A DNA stretch of 64,000 bases from Actinoplanes sp. N902-109 (GCF_000389965.1 NC_021191.1:6387501-6451500); one strand, 5' to 3'; shown: positions 1-14,000, numbered from the stretch's first letter. Notes: generated by a model not told the origin, from the letters alone. Program-made: numbers and translations.

Positions 1-2012
1 TCGAAGGTGGCCGCGTCGAACGCCGGGTTCGACAGGTGCGCCACCCGGTCGCTGGGATCGACGGTGACGTAGTCGGCCCCGATGACCAGCCGGGTGATCG
101 CGCGGTGCGGCACGACCACGGCCTTCGGCCGCCCGGTCGACCCCGAGGTGGACATCACGTACGCCACGTCGCCACCGGTGATCCGCACCGACCGGAAGCG
201 TTCGTCCCGGCCGGTCAGCGTGGCCAGGGGCAGCACCGGCACCAGCCCGGCGAGGGCGCCGGCCATGGTGTCGTCGGCGACGACGGCGGCGTGCGCGGTA
301 CCCCGTACGATGCCGCGAATACGCTCGTGGGGTTGATTGACGTCGATGGGGAGGTAGGCGCAACCGGCGTAGAGGACGCCGAGACAGGCCGCGACCGCAT
401 CCGCGCTGCGCACCATCGGGAGCGCCACCACACCGCCCCGGCGCAGCCCGGCCGCACGCAGCCCGGCCGCGATCACCGCGGCCCGATCGTCCAGCTGGCG
501 ATAGGTCAGCCGCACCTCGTGATGCCGCACGGCCACGGCGTCCGGGCGGGTAGCCACATGCCGTCGGACATGCTCGTGCACCGGGGTCTCATTCGGCGGC
601 TCCGCGGGACCGCCCGGCAGTTCGGCATCGGGCCGGGTGAGGACCGCGGTCGCGGCGGCCAGCATCCGCTGGTGCAGGGCGGCTGCCGCCCGTTCGGTGA
701 ACAGCTCGGTGCTGTACTCCAGCTCGGCCACCGTACGACCGGGATGCCGGGTGACCGCCCACAGCACCTCGAACTTGGCGGTGCCGGTGGGCAGCAGCTC
801 GCGATGCACCGACGGCGTCCCGGCCCGCAGCGCGCAACCAGTCGCGTCCACATAGGTCAGTGCGGCCTGGGCCAGCGGCGCGCGCAGCCGGTCGTCCTTC
901 GGCCACAACCGCTCGACCAGGGTCTGGAACGGCACATGACCGTAGGCGAGCGCCCCGGCGACGGTGCTGCGCACCAGAGCGGCCAGCCCGCGCCCGGTCA
1001 GCCCCGGCGGCAACACGAACCGCAACGGCACGATGTCGGCGAACATCCCGATCTCGGCCTGCTGCTCCGGTCGGCGCGCCGACACCGGCACAGCGATCAC
1101 CAGGTCCCGGTCACCGGTCACCGCGGTCAACCCGGCGACGTAGGCCAGCACCCACACCATGAACGGGCTGAGCCGTTCCCGGGCGGCCAGCGCCTCCATC
1201 GCGGCCGGTAGTTCGGGCGGGAGCGGGAGCGCGTGGGTGGCCCCCGCGACGCCCAGCACCCGCGGCCGGGCCCGGTCGTGCGGCAACGACAGCCCGGCCG
1301 GCGCGCCGGTGAGCGCAGCCCGCCAGTACGCCAGGGCCTTGCCCTCGTCCCGCCGCTGCTGCCGCACTGCCACGACCGGCTCCGGCGCCGGGCCGACCCC
1401 GGTGTACAGCTCCTCCAGCTCGGCCTCCAGCCGGGCCATCGAGGTGCCGTCGCACACCAGATGATGCACGGTGAGCAGCAACTGGTCGCCGCTCGCACCG
1501 GTCACCAGCAGCGCCCGCAGCAACGGCGGTGCCGCCAGGTCGAACGGCGTGCGCGCGGCGGTGTCCAGCAGCCGCTGCACCTGCGCCTCGGGGAGGTCAC
1601 GGGCGTCCCGGCACTCCAGCGGCACGCTGACCCGCGTCGTGGTCGCTCCTGGGGCGCTCACCGGTGCCGCGCTCGGCGGCGGCGGGCTCGGCGGCAGCGG
1701 GCTTGCTGACGGCGGGCTCACCGGCGCCGCGTTCGCAGACGGCGGGCTCACCGGCGCGGGGCTCGCTGACCGCGGGCTCACCGGCGCGGGGCTCGCTGAC
1801 GGCAGGGTGAAGCTGCGGCCTGGCGCGGTGAAACCTCGGCGCAGGGCGGGATGACGGGCGGCGAGTTCGTCGAGCGCCGTGCGCAGCCGCTCGACGTCCA
1901 GCCGGCCGGTGAAGCGGTAGTGGACACTGAGGTGGTAGACCGGCGTGGCACGGTTGCGTTGCTCGGCGAACCACAGCCGCTCCTCGGCCGGGGTGAGCTG
2001 GTCGGTGGGCAT
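1..2012 (-). CDS. Nonribosomal peptide synthetase, second subunit, N-terminal part (C domain and start of A domain), cut by window edge
   Basis: The ATG at 2012 lies 1 base after the stop codon of the large upstream NRPS (TGAGATG junction), so the two are translationally coupled. The protein opens like a condensation domain (MPTDQLTPAEERLWF). A C-motif His pair followed by DG (HHLVCDGTS) lies near residue 185. The adenylation domain starts near residue 465 and its ATP-binding core (YVMSTSGSTGRPK) is at about nt 125-165. The window ends just after the FDAATFE segment, so specificity cannot be read. Residues of about 65-115 inside the C domain are a Ser/Ala/Pro/Val-rich insert made of 30-nt tandem repeats. 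This subunit follows a thioesterase-ended protein, so genetic order and assembly order differ: it either acts before the larger NRPS or makes a separate chain. Confidence 0.93.
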   Translation of the reverse strand, partial: MPTDQLTPAEERLWFAEQRNRATPVYHLSVHYRFTGRLDVERLRTALDELAARHPALRRGFTAPGRSFTLPSASPAPVSPRSASPAPVSPPSANAAPVSPPSASPLPPSPPPPSAAPVSAPGATTTRVSVPLECRDARDLPEAQVQRLLDTAARTPFDLAAPPLLRALLVTGASGDQLLLTVHHLVCDGTSMARLEAELEELYTGVGPAPEPVVAVRQQRRDEGKALAYWRAALTGAPAGLSLPHDRARPRVLGVAGATHALPLPPELPAAMEALAARERLSPFMVWVLAYVAGLTAVTGDRDLVIAVPVSARRPEQQAEIGMFADIVPLRFVLPPGLTGRGLAALVRSTVAGALAYGHVPFQTLVERLWPKDDRLRAPLAQAALTYVDATGCALRAGTPSVHRELLPTGTAKFEVLWAVTRHPGRTVAELEYSTELFTERAAAALHQRMLAAATAVLTRPDAELPGGPAEPPNETPVHEHVRRHVATRPDAVAVRHHEVRLTYRQLDDRAAVIAAGLRAAGLRRGGVVALPMVRSADAVAACLGVLYAGCAYLPIDVNQPHERIRGIVRGTAHAAVVADDTMAGALAGLVPVLPLATLTGRDERFRSVRITGGDVAYVMSTSGSTGRPKAVVVPHRAITRLVIGADYVTVDPSDRVAHLSNPAFDAATF
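1671..1812 (-). repeat. In-frame 30-nt minisatellite inside the NRPS C domain
   Basis: Imperfect tandem copies encode SASPAPVSPR-like decapeptides (SASPAPVSPR, SASPAPVSPP, SANAAPVSPP, SASPLPPSPP). The insert falls between conserved C-domain segments and keeps the frame. It is probably a surface loop expanded by slippage. Confidence 0.8.
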
Positions 2013-2013
2013 C

Positions 2014-5000
2014 TCAGCCTCCCGTACGGAGATCGGTGCGGCCGCACAGCACCTCGGCGACGGCCGAGACGTCCGGGAACCGCAGGAGTTGGAAGTGGTC
2101 GGCCGCGGACCGGGTGACCCGCAGCTCGCCGGCAAGCGCGGCCCACCCGGCAACCGCCTCGTCCTGCCGGTCGGCCGGCGCGGCGAGAATGAGATCGACG
2201 GTCCCGGTGAAGACCGACGGCTGGTGCCCGGCCAGGCTGCGCAGCATGCCCTGCCAGAACGCCGCCAGCGAGGCCACCGCGGGCTCGTCCAGCGTGGCGA
2301 TCCCGGCCCGGTCCACGCCCACCACCGCCAGCAGATCATCGACATCGGCGGGCACGTCCGACCGCCCGGCCCGCACCGCCGCCAGCACCCCCGGCAACGT
2401 CCGCAAAGCTTCGTCGTACGCGGCGGTCAACGGCCGCTGAGCGGGCAACTCGGCGTCGATCAGCACCACCCGGCCGATGTCGGTGCCACGCTGCTGCAGC
2501 CGGGCGGCGATCTCATGAGCCAGAACCCCACCGGCGGACCACCCGGCCAGCACCGGACGCCGCCCACGCAGCACCGGATCCAGCTCGTCGGCGTACCGCC
2601 GGGTCAGCACCCCGAGGTCGTCGCACGCGGTGAAATCGCTGTGCACCCCGAGCACCTCGTACGTCGACCCCACCAGCCCGATCAAGTCGCGATAGCAGAA
2701 CAACGTCCCGCCGAGCGGATGCACCAGCACCAGCGGCGGCCCCCCGGTCAGCCCGCCCAGCCGCACCACCCGGCTGCCCCCGCCCGGCTGCCCCGACGCG
2801 GCGACCCGGTCCAGGTACGCCGCCTGCCCGGCCACGGTGGTCGCGGCATACAACGGCGCAACCGGCACCCGGCGGCCCACCCCCCGGACAAGCTCCGCGG
2901 CAACCTGAACGGCGAGCAACGAATGCCCGCCGACATCGAAGAAGTCGTCGTGCACACCCACCCCGGGCAGTCCGAGCAGCCGGCTCCAAACCTCGGCGAC
3001 ACGCTGCTCGGTAGCGGTCCGCGGCCCGTCCGTCACAACGACTTCCGCCTCGGCCGCCCTTTCCGCAGCCCGTTCCGCCGTTTCCCCCGCAGCCCGTTCC
3101 GCCGTTTCCCGCGCAGCCCGTTCCGCCGTTCCCCACGCAGCCCGTTCCGCCGTTTCCCCCGCAGCCCGTTCCGCCGTTTCCCCCGCAGCCCGTTCCGCCG
3201 TTTCCCCCGCGGTTCGAAGGCCGGCATCAGCCGCCGCAGTCCGGAAAACCGCCGGCACCGCCGCATCCGGAAGCGACGCCCGAGCATGCCGTCGCAGCTC
3301 CCGCTGATCCAGCGTCCACCCTTCGGCAGCCGTGACATCAGCAATCAGCCCCGCACCGCCCGGCCGCACCGCCACCCGGGCCGCCACGACGCCGGGATGC
3401 GCGCACAGCACCGCCTCGACCTCACCCGGCTCGATCCGCAACCCACCGACCTTGAGCTGCCGATCCATCCGCCCGAGAAACTCGATCCGCCCGTCCGGCC
3501 GGTGCCGCCCGAGATCCCCGGTCCGATACAACCGGCTGCCGGCGGGCCCCCACGGATGCGGCACGAACCGTTCCGCGGTCGCCACCGGCCGGTTCAGATA
3601 CCCCCGCCCGACCCCCGGACCGCCAAGGCAAACCTCGCCCACCGTCCCCGGCGGCACCCGATTACCGTCGGCATCCAGAATCAAGACCTCGGTGTTCCCG
3701 TACGGAAACCCGATCACCGCCCCGGCGCTGTCAGCAATACGTGCGTACGTAGCGTCAACGGTTGACTCAGTAGGCCCGTACGTGTTGAGCGTCAACACAT
3801 CGGTCCGGTCCCGCAGAGCCGCCCACAGGTCGGGCGGACAGGCCTCGCCCCCGATGATGACCACCTTCGGCGGATACGGCGCATCCAGCAGTCCGGCACC
3901 GACATACAACTCGACCTGCGGCGTGGTGGCACTGACGACGTCCAGAGCCCGGTCCGGGTCCTGCGCCAGGTCGGTGAGATGACCGGGATCCCGCCGCTGC
4001 TCCTCGTCCAGAGCTACGACGGTGTGCCCACCGATCAGATGCAGCACTTGATCCAGGAAGAAGTCGGTGACGAACGCCGACGTCCCGCCGACCACCCGAA
4101 GGTGCGCCCCCGCCTCCCCGATCCGCGGCAGCAACTGAGCGCTGACGAAGTTGCTCAGCGACCCGTGCTCGACAAGAACACCCTTGGGCTGCCCGGTCGT
4201 CCCGGACGTGTACATGACGTACGCCAGGTCGTTGGCCCCGACACCCACCGGGTCAGCCGCAGCCGGCTCCGCGCCCTGACCCGGCTCGGCGTCGTTCGCG
4301 CGCACTTCGCCTTCGCGCACCGCGCCGTCCCGCACCTGTGGCCGCGTTTCACCCGGCCGCGCTTGCTGCGTGGCGAAGGCGCTGTCCGTGGTCTCGTCGA
4401 GGACGAGTGCGGGGCGGGCGTCATCGAGGATCGCGCGCAGCCGATCCGGCGGCAGCGCCGGGTCGAGCGCCAGGAACGCGGCACCGGCCTTCCAGATCCC
4501 GAACATCGCGACGACCGCCGGCATCCCCGGTGCCATCCGCAACCCCACCAGGTCACCCCGCCGCACCCCGTCCCGGTGCAGCCGCAACGCGAGCCGGTCA
4601 CTCCCGGCGTCCAGCTCCGCGAGGCTCATCCGTACCGCACCGGCCTCGACCGCGATCCGATCCGGTTCCCGCCGCGCCCGTTCCCGCAGCAACTCGTGCA
4701 CCGGCATGCCGCTGGCGGGCGTCCGCGTGTCGTTCCAAGCATCGAGCAGTGCCAGCTCGTCCGGCGTGAGCAACTCGGCGTACCGATGCGGTTCGCCGGG
4801 CCGCACGGTCATCTCGCTGAGCACGCGCAGATGATGGTCGCGGAAAGCAGCGGCCTGCGTTGCGGTGATCTGCCGCGGGTCGTAATCCAGGTCCAGCGAC
4901 AACTCGTCCGTACCGGGCTCGCGGACGAACGTCACGCCGAGCGGGAAGTTCGTGCTGGCGAATCCACCGATCTCACCGTCCCGGCCGGTGATGTCGTCGA

Positions 5001-8000
5001 GCTGATGGAACCGGTTGTAGGTGAACGTGATGCTGAACAGCGGCCCGCCGAACTCCTGCTGCAGCGCCGACACGGGAAAGCGCCGGTGCGGGTGGATGCT
5101 CATCTCGCTGCGATGGACGGTACGGGCGAAGTCGCGCCAGTCGCCCTCGGGCAACCGCAGTCGCAACGGAACGGTGTTGAGGAACAGCCCCCGGGTGTCA
5201 GTAGCGTCGACCTCTTCCAGTCGACCGTTGCTGGTCAACCCGACGATGACATCGCTGCTGCCGGTCGTCAGGGCAACCACGCGCAGATGCGCGGCTAGCA
5301 GCGCCGACTTGAGCGGCACCCCGGCCTGCCGCGCGAACGCCTCGACGTCCCGCTGAAGCGAGGCCGGCACCGTGGTGTGCAAACTGCCGCCGGCCTCGGT
5401 CACGCCCTGCCGCGCCGACTGCTCAGCCTCGGTCTGCCGCGGCATGTCGCGGCGCGGCGCTACCTCGACGCTGGTCCGCCGCGGCAGGTCGCTGCGCGGC
5501 CGGTCGGCGAGCAGCTCGCGCCAGAACGCCCGGGTGTCCGCCGATTCGAGCGCCACCTGTTCCGCGGCGATGTAGTCGCGGTAGGTCGACCGCGGCGGCG
5601 GCAGCGGTGCCGGTGTCCGGCCGGCCTGCAGCTGCTCGTACCCGGCGGTGATCTCCTCGAGTGTTGACGCAAGACTCCAGCCGTCAAGGATGGCGTGCTG
5701 CTCGGTCATCGTCATCTGGAAGACGTTGTCGTCAAGGACATGCACGGCCATCCGGAACAGCGGCGCCTCGCTCAGCTCGAGCAGGTGGTCCTGCTCCCCC
5801 CGGACGTACGCGACGACGACATCGCGCTGCGCACCAGCCGCAAGCCCGCGCAGGTCATGCACGCTCAACGGCACCGGCACGCTCGCATGGACCAGCTGCA
5901 TGGGCTGACTGAATCCAGTCAAGTCGAAACTGGTGCGCAGGACCGGATGCCGGGCAATGACCGCGCTCAACGCCGTACGGAAGTGTCGTTCATGGAATGC
6001 CATAGCGGCCCGAGAGGTGTGCACGTTGTGGTAGGGCCGCCGCTCAGCGTCGCGCTCCATCTCGTAGACCATGCCGACCTGCAGCGCCGCCATCGGGTAG
6101 GCGTCGTGCAAGCCCGGTGGCAGCAGCGCCCGGTCCTCGTCGCTGAGCAAGGTGAACGCCTGCTGGTCGGCGGTCGTGGCACCGTACGTGTGCGCCGTGC
6201 AGACGGGCGCCAGCCCGGCCGGTGTGGGATGCGCGAACAGATCGGGCAAGCCGAACGAGATGCCGGCCTTCCGCGCTTCGCCGATCGCCTGGATGCTGCG
6301 GATCGAGTCGGCCCCGAGGTCGAACAGGTTGTCGTGCCGTCCGACCCGGTCCACGCCGAGCACCCGGGACCAGACGCCGGCCAGCACCTCCTCGGTGCCC
6401 GGCAACGGGGCGACGTAAGCGTCCTGCAGCTGCGGCCGTTCCTCGCCGACCGCCGGCAACGCCCGGACGTCGGTCTTGCCCTGAGCGGTCAACGGCAGCG
6501 ACTCAAGATGAGCGAACCGCCACGGCACCATGGCCTCGGGCAGCCGTGCCCGTACCCAGTCCCGCAGCTCCTCCACCGCAACCGGTTGATCGGCAACCAG
6601 GTACGCGACCAGATCGGCCTGGCCGTCCGCCCGGTGCTGAGCAACCACAACGCTCTGCCGGACCTGCGTGTGAGCCTCCAGCACCCGCTGGACCTCGCCC
6701 GGCTCGACCCGATGCCCGCGAATCTTCACCTGCGCGTCGGCCCGACCACGATGCTCCAGCCGCCCGTCCGGCCGCCACCGCCCCAAATCCCCGGTCCGAT
6801 ACCACCGCCGGCCACCCGCACCAGGAACAAAGCGCTCCGCGGTCAGAGCCGGCTCACCCAGATAACCACGCGCCAACCCAGGCCCGGCCACGAACATCTC
6901 CCCGGTAACCCCGATCGGACACAACTGCCCCCAGGCATTGAGCACCCGCACCCGCAAATCCGGCAACGGCCTACCGATCGAACCCAGGTCATCCAGACCA
7001 AGCTCTTGATAAGTCACATGCACAGTCGTCTCGGTGATTCCATACATATTGATCAACCGTGGACTCGTGCAACCGTGCCGGTCCGCCCAGCGCCGCACGG
7101 ACGCCTGATCCAGCGTCTCCCCACCGAATACCACGGCCCGCAGCGCCAGATCGGCGTGGCGCTGGGCGTCAACAGCCTCGAATTGCCGAAACGCCGAAGG
7201 CGTCTGACTCAGCACCGTCACCCGCTGCGCTGCAACCAGGTCATAGAACGCCGAGGTATCCCGGCTCGTCGCCCGATCAACCACCACCAGGCGGCCACCG
7301 GAAACCAACGCCCCCCACGCCTCCCACACCGAGAAATCGAACGCAAAACTGTGGAACAACGTCCACACATCATCGCCACCCACCGGCAACGGAACACCAG
7401 CCAGCAACCGCGACACATTGGCGTGCGTGACCACCGTGCCCTTCGGCTCACCCGACGACCCCGACGTGAAAATGACGTAACAGGCATTGCCAGGATCAAC
7501 AGCGACGGAGTCAACGCATGCTCGGTCAACACCAGACTCGTCACCACGGATGCTGTCGCCGGCCTTCGACACATCGATGACCTGCCAGGTCCCATCAGGC
7601 ACCACACCGGCGGTCTCCCCCGACACCAACACCGCCACCGCACCCGTACACACCAACATGTGCCGCAACCGATCCCCCGGATACTCCGGATCCAACGGCA
7701 CATACGCCCCACCAGCCCGCAACACCGCCAACGCCGCCACCACCAACTCCACCGACCGCGGCACACACACCCCCACAAACACCTCAGGCCCCACACCCAA
7801 ACCCCGCAACACCCCCGCCAACACATCCGCCCGCGACACCAACTCCGCATACGACAACGACCCCGACACATCCGAAACAGCCACCGCACCAGGGCAAACC
7901 ACAGCCCGAGCCGCCACCAGCTCATGCACCAACCCCACCGGCAACTCAACCCCAGACCCACCCCACCCCGACAGCAACCCCCGCTCCACCACACCCAGCA

Positions 8001-11000
8001 ACAAAGCCCGATCACACAACGCCGCCGGATCCGCCACCATCGCCTGCAACACCCGCACGTGGTAGTCGCGCAGCGTGGTGACCTGGTCGGCGGTCAGCTC
8101 CCGGGCGTCGTACTCGAGTTCGATGACGAGCCCACCCGCACCGGGCTCGTGGCTGACGGCGACAACGAGCGGGAAGTTGGTCCGGGCGTTGCTCTGGCCG
8201 GTCGCATCCGCGGCGAGGCCGGCGAGCTGGCGGAAGTGGTGATAGGTGAAGTTGATGTCGAACAGTGCGTCGTTGCCGAGTTGACGCTGCAGTAAAGACA
8301 TCGGGTATCGCCGGTGCGGCATCATCTCGCGCTCGGCCTCGAACACCTCGCGCACCAGATCACGCCAGGAGCCGCGGGGCAGCTGGAAACGGAACGGCAC
8401 CGTGTTGAGGAACAGACCGCGAGCCTCTTCGCCGTCCACCTCTTCCAGACGACCGTTGCTGGTCACGCCGACCACGACATCCGGGTTGCCGGAGACCATG
8501 CCGACCACGAACAGGTGCGCCGCCAGCACCACGTCCTTGAGCGGTACCCCACACTGCCGGGCGAGCTCCTGCAGGTCGAGCAGGAGTTCGCGGGGCAGCA
8601 CGGTGTCGAGGCTGCCGTAGCCCTGCTCGGGACGCCGCCGGTGCTGTTCGCCGGGCAGCTGTTCCCCGGTCCGGACGACTGGGTCCGCCCCGCGACGGGG
8701 CAGCCGGGTGGCCGGGTGGCCGCTCAAGCGATTCTTCCAGTACGCCGCGCTGTCGGCCGATCGAGCCGCCTCGCGTTCGGCTGCGACGAAATCGCGATAG
8801 GTCGACCGTAGCGGGATCGTCAACGGTTGACGACCGGCGAGCAACTCCTGATAGTTGCCGGCGATCTCGGCCAGCGTGGATGCCAGGCTCCAGCCGTCCA
8901 GGACCGCGTGGTGCTCGGTCACCGTCAGCTGGAACGACTCGGGGTCGAGCACGTGCACGCCGGCCCGGAACAACGGCGCCACGGTCAAGTCGAACAGGTG
9001 CTGCTGCTCGGCATCAACGTAGTCGTCAACAATTGACGCTGCTGCTGCCGGCGCCAGCGGCTGCACGTCGTACACCTGAAGCGGGACGTTCGCGGTGGCA
9101 TGCACGAGCTGGATCGGCTCGCTGTAGCCAGTCAGGTCGAAGGTCGTCCGGAAGATGGGATGCCGGTCGATCACCCGCTGCAGGGCAGCCCGGAAGCACC
9201 CCTCGTCAAAGGGTGAGTTGACCCGGAGCGTGTGCACGTTGTGGTACGGATTGCGGTCCGGGTCGCGATCCATCTCGTAGACCATGCCGACCTGCAACTC
9301 CGCCATCGGGTACGCATCCAGCAGTCCTTCGGGCAGCCGTTCGCGGTCGGCAGGGGCAAGCAGGGCGAAGGGTTGCCGGTGTTCGGGCGTCTCGTCCTGG
9401 ACAGGACCGGACCGCACCGCGGCGGCGAAGCGGCTCAGGATCGGATGCTGGAACAGGTCCTGCAGCGTGCCGCCGATCCCGGCTTCGCGGGCCGCGCCGA
9501 GCACCTGGATGCTGCGGATCGAGTCGCCGCCCAGGTCGAAGAAGTTGTCCGCGCGCCCGACGCGATCCACGCCCAGGACGCGGCACCAGATGTCCGCGAG
9601 CGTCTGCTCCACCCCGGCCCGGGGCGCGACGAACTCCGACTCCAGCCGCGGACGTTCGTCCGGCACCGCCGGCAAGGCACGCCGGTCGACCTTGCCCTGC
9701 GCCGTCAACGGCATCGTCCCGAGCATCACGAACCGCCACGGGACCATGTATTCCGGCAACCGCGCCCGGACCCAGTCGCGCAGCTGCTCCACCGCGATCG
9801 GCGCAGCCGGAACCACGTACGCGACCAGATCGCTGCGCCCATCGGCGTCGGTGTGGACGGTGACGGCCGCGGCACGGATCTGCTCGTGGCCGCCCAGCGT
9901 CGCCTCCACCTCGCCGAGTTCGACGCGGTACCCCCTCACCTTGACCATGTGGTCGACACGACCCAGGAACTCAACATGTCCGTCGAGTGACCACCGCCCG
10001 CGGTCGCCGGTCCGGTAGAGCCGACGGCCCGGCGCGGTGGGATGCGGCAGGAAGCGCTCCGCGGTCAGCGCCGGACTCGCGAGATAACCGCGTGCCAGGC
10101 ACGGACCGGCGACGTACAGCTCGCCGGGCGTCCCGACCGGGACCGGCTCACCGGCCTCGTCGAGCACCCACACCTCGGTGTTGGCCAGCGGCGTGCCGAG
10201 CGGCACCGGACCGGCGGGCAGCGTGTCGCGCGTGAAGACGCCGCACACCGAGAAGGTCGTGGTCTCGGTCGGTCCCCAGCAGTTGACCAGTTCCAGTTCC
10301 GGGAACCGGGCCACCAGCCGGGCGGCATGGGCGGGGGAGACGGTTTCACTGCCGGTGAGCACCCGCCGCAGCCCGGCGAACATCCGCGGTTCGTACTCGA
10401 CCAGCAAGGCGAGCAGTGACGCGGTCACGTGCAGCACGGTCACCGCGTGCTCGCCCACCCACCGGGCAACATCCTCCGGCCCGTACCGCCCGGCCGGCGC
10501 CATCACCAAGCGCGCCCCGGCGGCAAGCGGCGCCCATATCTCGTACGTCGAGACGTCGAACGCCGCCGTGGCGATCTGCAGCACCGTGTCAGTGGGCCGC
10601 AGCGCCATGCTGTACCCGCCGTACAGCAACTCGACGACATTGCGATGCCGTGTCACGACACCCTTGGGACGTCCCGTGGATCCGGACGTGAAGATGACAT
10701 AGCAAGCGTTGTCCGGCCGAACCACCGGCAGCGCCCCGTCGACCGGCTGCTCGGCCAGCTCGGCGCTCCCCAGGTCGAGAACCCGCCAGTCCCCCGCCGG
10801 AATCCGCCCGTCGCGCGAACTCGGGAGGGGGCCGCCGTCAACCCGGACCGGCGATGGCTCGCTGTCAACATGTCCCATCAACCAGCTGCCATCAACACGA
10901 GCGGTCAACAGGTCTCCGTCAACCTGTCCGGCTCCCGGGCCGGCGGCGGCCGGAGACCCTGGGCCGGCGCTCGTGAGCACCAGGGAAGCGCCGGTCTCCT

Positions 11001-14000
11001 CCAGCATCAGCCGCAGCCGGTCGGCCGGATGGTCCAGGTCCAACGGCACATACGCGCCACCGGCTTTGAGCACAGCCAAGCACGCGACCACCATGTCGAC
11101 CGATCGCGGCACCGCGACGCCGACGAACGTCTCCGGTCCCACGCCCAGCGCCCGCAGGTGCAGGGCCAGCCGGTGCGCCTCGGCGTCGAGCTCGGCACAG
11201 CTGACCGACCGCCGGGCGTCCGCCACGGCCACCGCGTCCGGCGTCTCGACCGCCTTGGCCGCGATCAACTCATGGATCAACGTTGACGGTACGGGTTGAC
11301 AGGTGTCATTCCACGCGGCAATCAACTGTTGCTCGGCCTGACCGAGCAGGACCGCGCGGTGGTGGGGCCGGTGCGGTTCACGGGTCATCCCGGCCAGCAC
11401 CCGCAGATGCTGGTCCCGGATGACCGTGGCCTGATCGGCCGTGATCAGCCGCGCGTCGTACTCGAGTTCCAGAGTGAGCTTCGCGGTGCCCGGTTCCCGG
11501 CTGACCGCCACGACGAGCGGGAAGTTGGTGCGCGCGATGCCGCTGCTCTGGGTGCCGTACTCGATGGCGTCGGTGAACTGGTGGAAGTGGTTGTAGGTGA
11601 AGCTGACGCCGAACAGCGGGCCGCCGCCGAGCTCCCGTTGCAGTGCCGCCATGGGATAGCGGCGATGCGGGTGGATGGCCTGCTCGCTTCGATAGACGGC
11701 GCGGGCGAGTTCATGCCAGTCGCCCTGCGGCAGCCGCAGCCGCAGCGGCGCTGTGTTGAGGAACAGACCTCGCGCGTCGGTACCGTCAACCTCCTCAAGC
11801 CGTCCGTTGCTCGTCAACCCGACGATCACGTCGGAGTTGCCGGTGATCAGGGCGACCACTCGGAGGTGCGCGGTCAGCAGTGCGGTCTTCAACGGCACAC
11901 CGGCCTGCTGGGCGAAGGTCTCAACCTGTTCGGCGAGGTACGGGGGCAGCGGCGTATGCAAAGCACCGTGGCCCTCTTCCGGCGTGTGCACATGGCGCTG
12001 GCCCGCAACGCGCTGTCCCAGGGTGTGGCGCGGATTCTCCGGCCAGCTCGGCAGATGGGGGCTGGGCGGTTCCGCGAGCAGATCAAGCCAGAAGCGTTTG
12101 CTGTCAGCCGATTCCAGGGCCCGGCGCTCGGCCGCGACGAAGTCCCGATAGGTGGACCGCAGCGGGGGCGCCGGCGGCAGTTGCCCGGCGGCGAGCTGCT
12201 GGTAGTTCTCAGTCAGCTCGGTCAGCGTGGAGGCCAGGCTCCAGCCGTCGAGGATGGCGTGGTGCTCGGTTACGGTCAGCTGGAACGTGGAGTCGCTCAG
12301 GACGTGCACAGCGGCCCGGAACAGCGGCGCCTTGCTCAAGTCGAGCAGCCGTTCCTGTTCGGTGCATACGTACATGTCGACGGCCGCACGTTGGTCGTCC
12401 GCCGTCAACTGCTGAACGTCGTGCACGGTCAACGGGGTTGTAGCCACCGGATGCACCAGCTGCAGGGGTTCGCTGTAGCGGGTCAGGTCGAAGCTGGTGC
12501 GCAGGATCGGATGCCGGGTGATCAGCGCGCTCAACGCCGTACGGAGATGTTGGTCGTGGAAGGCGCCGTTGACCTGGAAAGTGTGCACGTTGTGATAGGC
12601 CCGCCGGGCACTGTCGCGCTCGGTCTCGAACACCATGCCGATCTGCAGTTCGGCCATCGGATAGGCGTCCTGCAGACCCGCCGGGAGCAGCGCGCGGTCC
12701 TCGGCCGACAGCATCGCGAAGGGTGTCCGGTCGCGCTCGCGGACGTCGGTGTGCGCGGTGGTGACGGTGGCCAGCTCGGCCAGGGTGTTGTGGCTGAACA
12801 GGTCGGGCAAGCCGAAACTCAGCCCGGCCTGGCGGGCCTGTCCGAGCGCCTGAATACTGCGGATCGAGTCGGCGCCGAGGTCGAAAAGGTTGTCATGCCG
12901 GCCGATCCGGTCGACACCGAGCACCCGCGACCACGCGAGCGCCAGCAGGTGCTCGACGCCCGCTTCAGGAGCGACATATTCCGCCTGGAGGTGCGGGCGC
13001 TCGTCGGTGACCGCCGGCAGTGCCCGTACGTCTGTCTTGCCCTGTGGTGTCAACGGGACAGCGTCAACGTGGACGAGCCGCCACGGCACCATGTAGTCCG
13101 GCAGCCGTCCGCGCAACCACTCCCGGAGCCGATCGGTGGCGATCTGCTCGTCCGCCGCGACATAGGCGACGAGGTCGGCCTGGCCGTCCGGGCGACGCTG
13201 AGCAACCACAACGCTTTGCCGGACCTGCGGGTGCGACTCCAGCACCCGCTGGACCTCGCCCGGCTCGACCCGATGCCCACGAATCTTCACCTGCGCGTCG
13301 GCCCGACCACGATGCTCCAACCGCCCGTCCGGCCGCCACCGCCCCAAATCCCCGGTCCGATACCACCGCCGGCCACCCGCACCAGGAACAAAACGCTCCG
13401 CAGTCAGAGCCGGCTCACCCAGATAACCACGCGCCAACCCAGGCCCGGCCACAAACATCTCCCCGGTAACCCCGATCGGACACAACTGCCCCCAAGCGTT
13501 GAGCACCCGCACCCGCAAATCCGGCAACGGCCTACCGATCGAACCCAGGTCATCCAAACCAAGCCCTTGATAAGTCACATGCACAGTCGTCTCGGTGATC
13601 CCATACATATTGATCAACCTTGGAGACCCATAGCCGTGCCGCGAAGCCCAGCGCGCCACCGACGCCTGATCCAGGGCCTCCCCACCGAACACCACGGCCC
13701 GCAATGCCAGATCAGCATGCCGTTCAGCATCAACCGCTTCGAATTGCCGGAACGCCGAAGGTGTCTGACTCAGCACCGTCACCCGCTGCGCTGCAACCAG
13801 GTCATAGAACGCCGAGGTATCCCGGCTCGTCGCCCGATCAACCACCACCAGGCGGCCACCCGAGACCAACGCCCCCCACGCCTCCCACACCGAGAAATCG
13901 AACGCAAAACTGTGGAACAACGTCCACACATCATCGCCACCCACCGGCAACGGAACACCAGCCAGCAACCGCGACACATTGGCATGCGTGACAACCGTGC

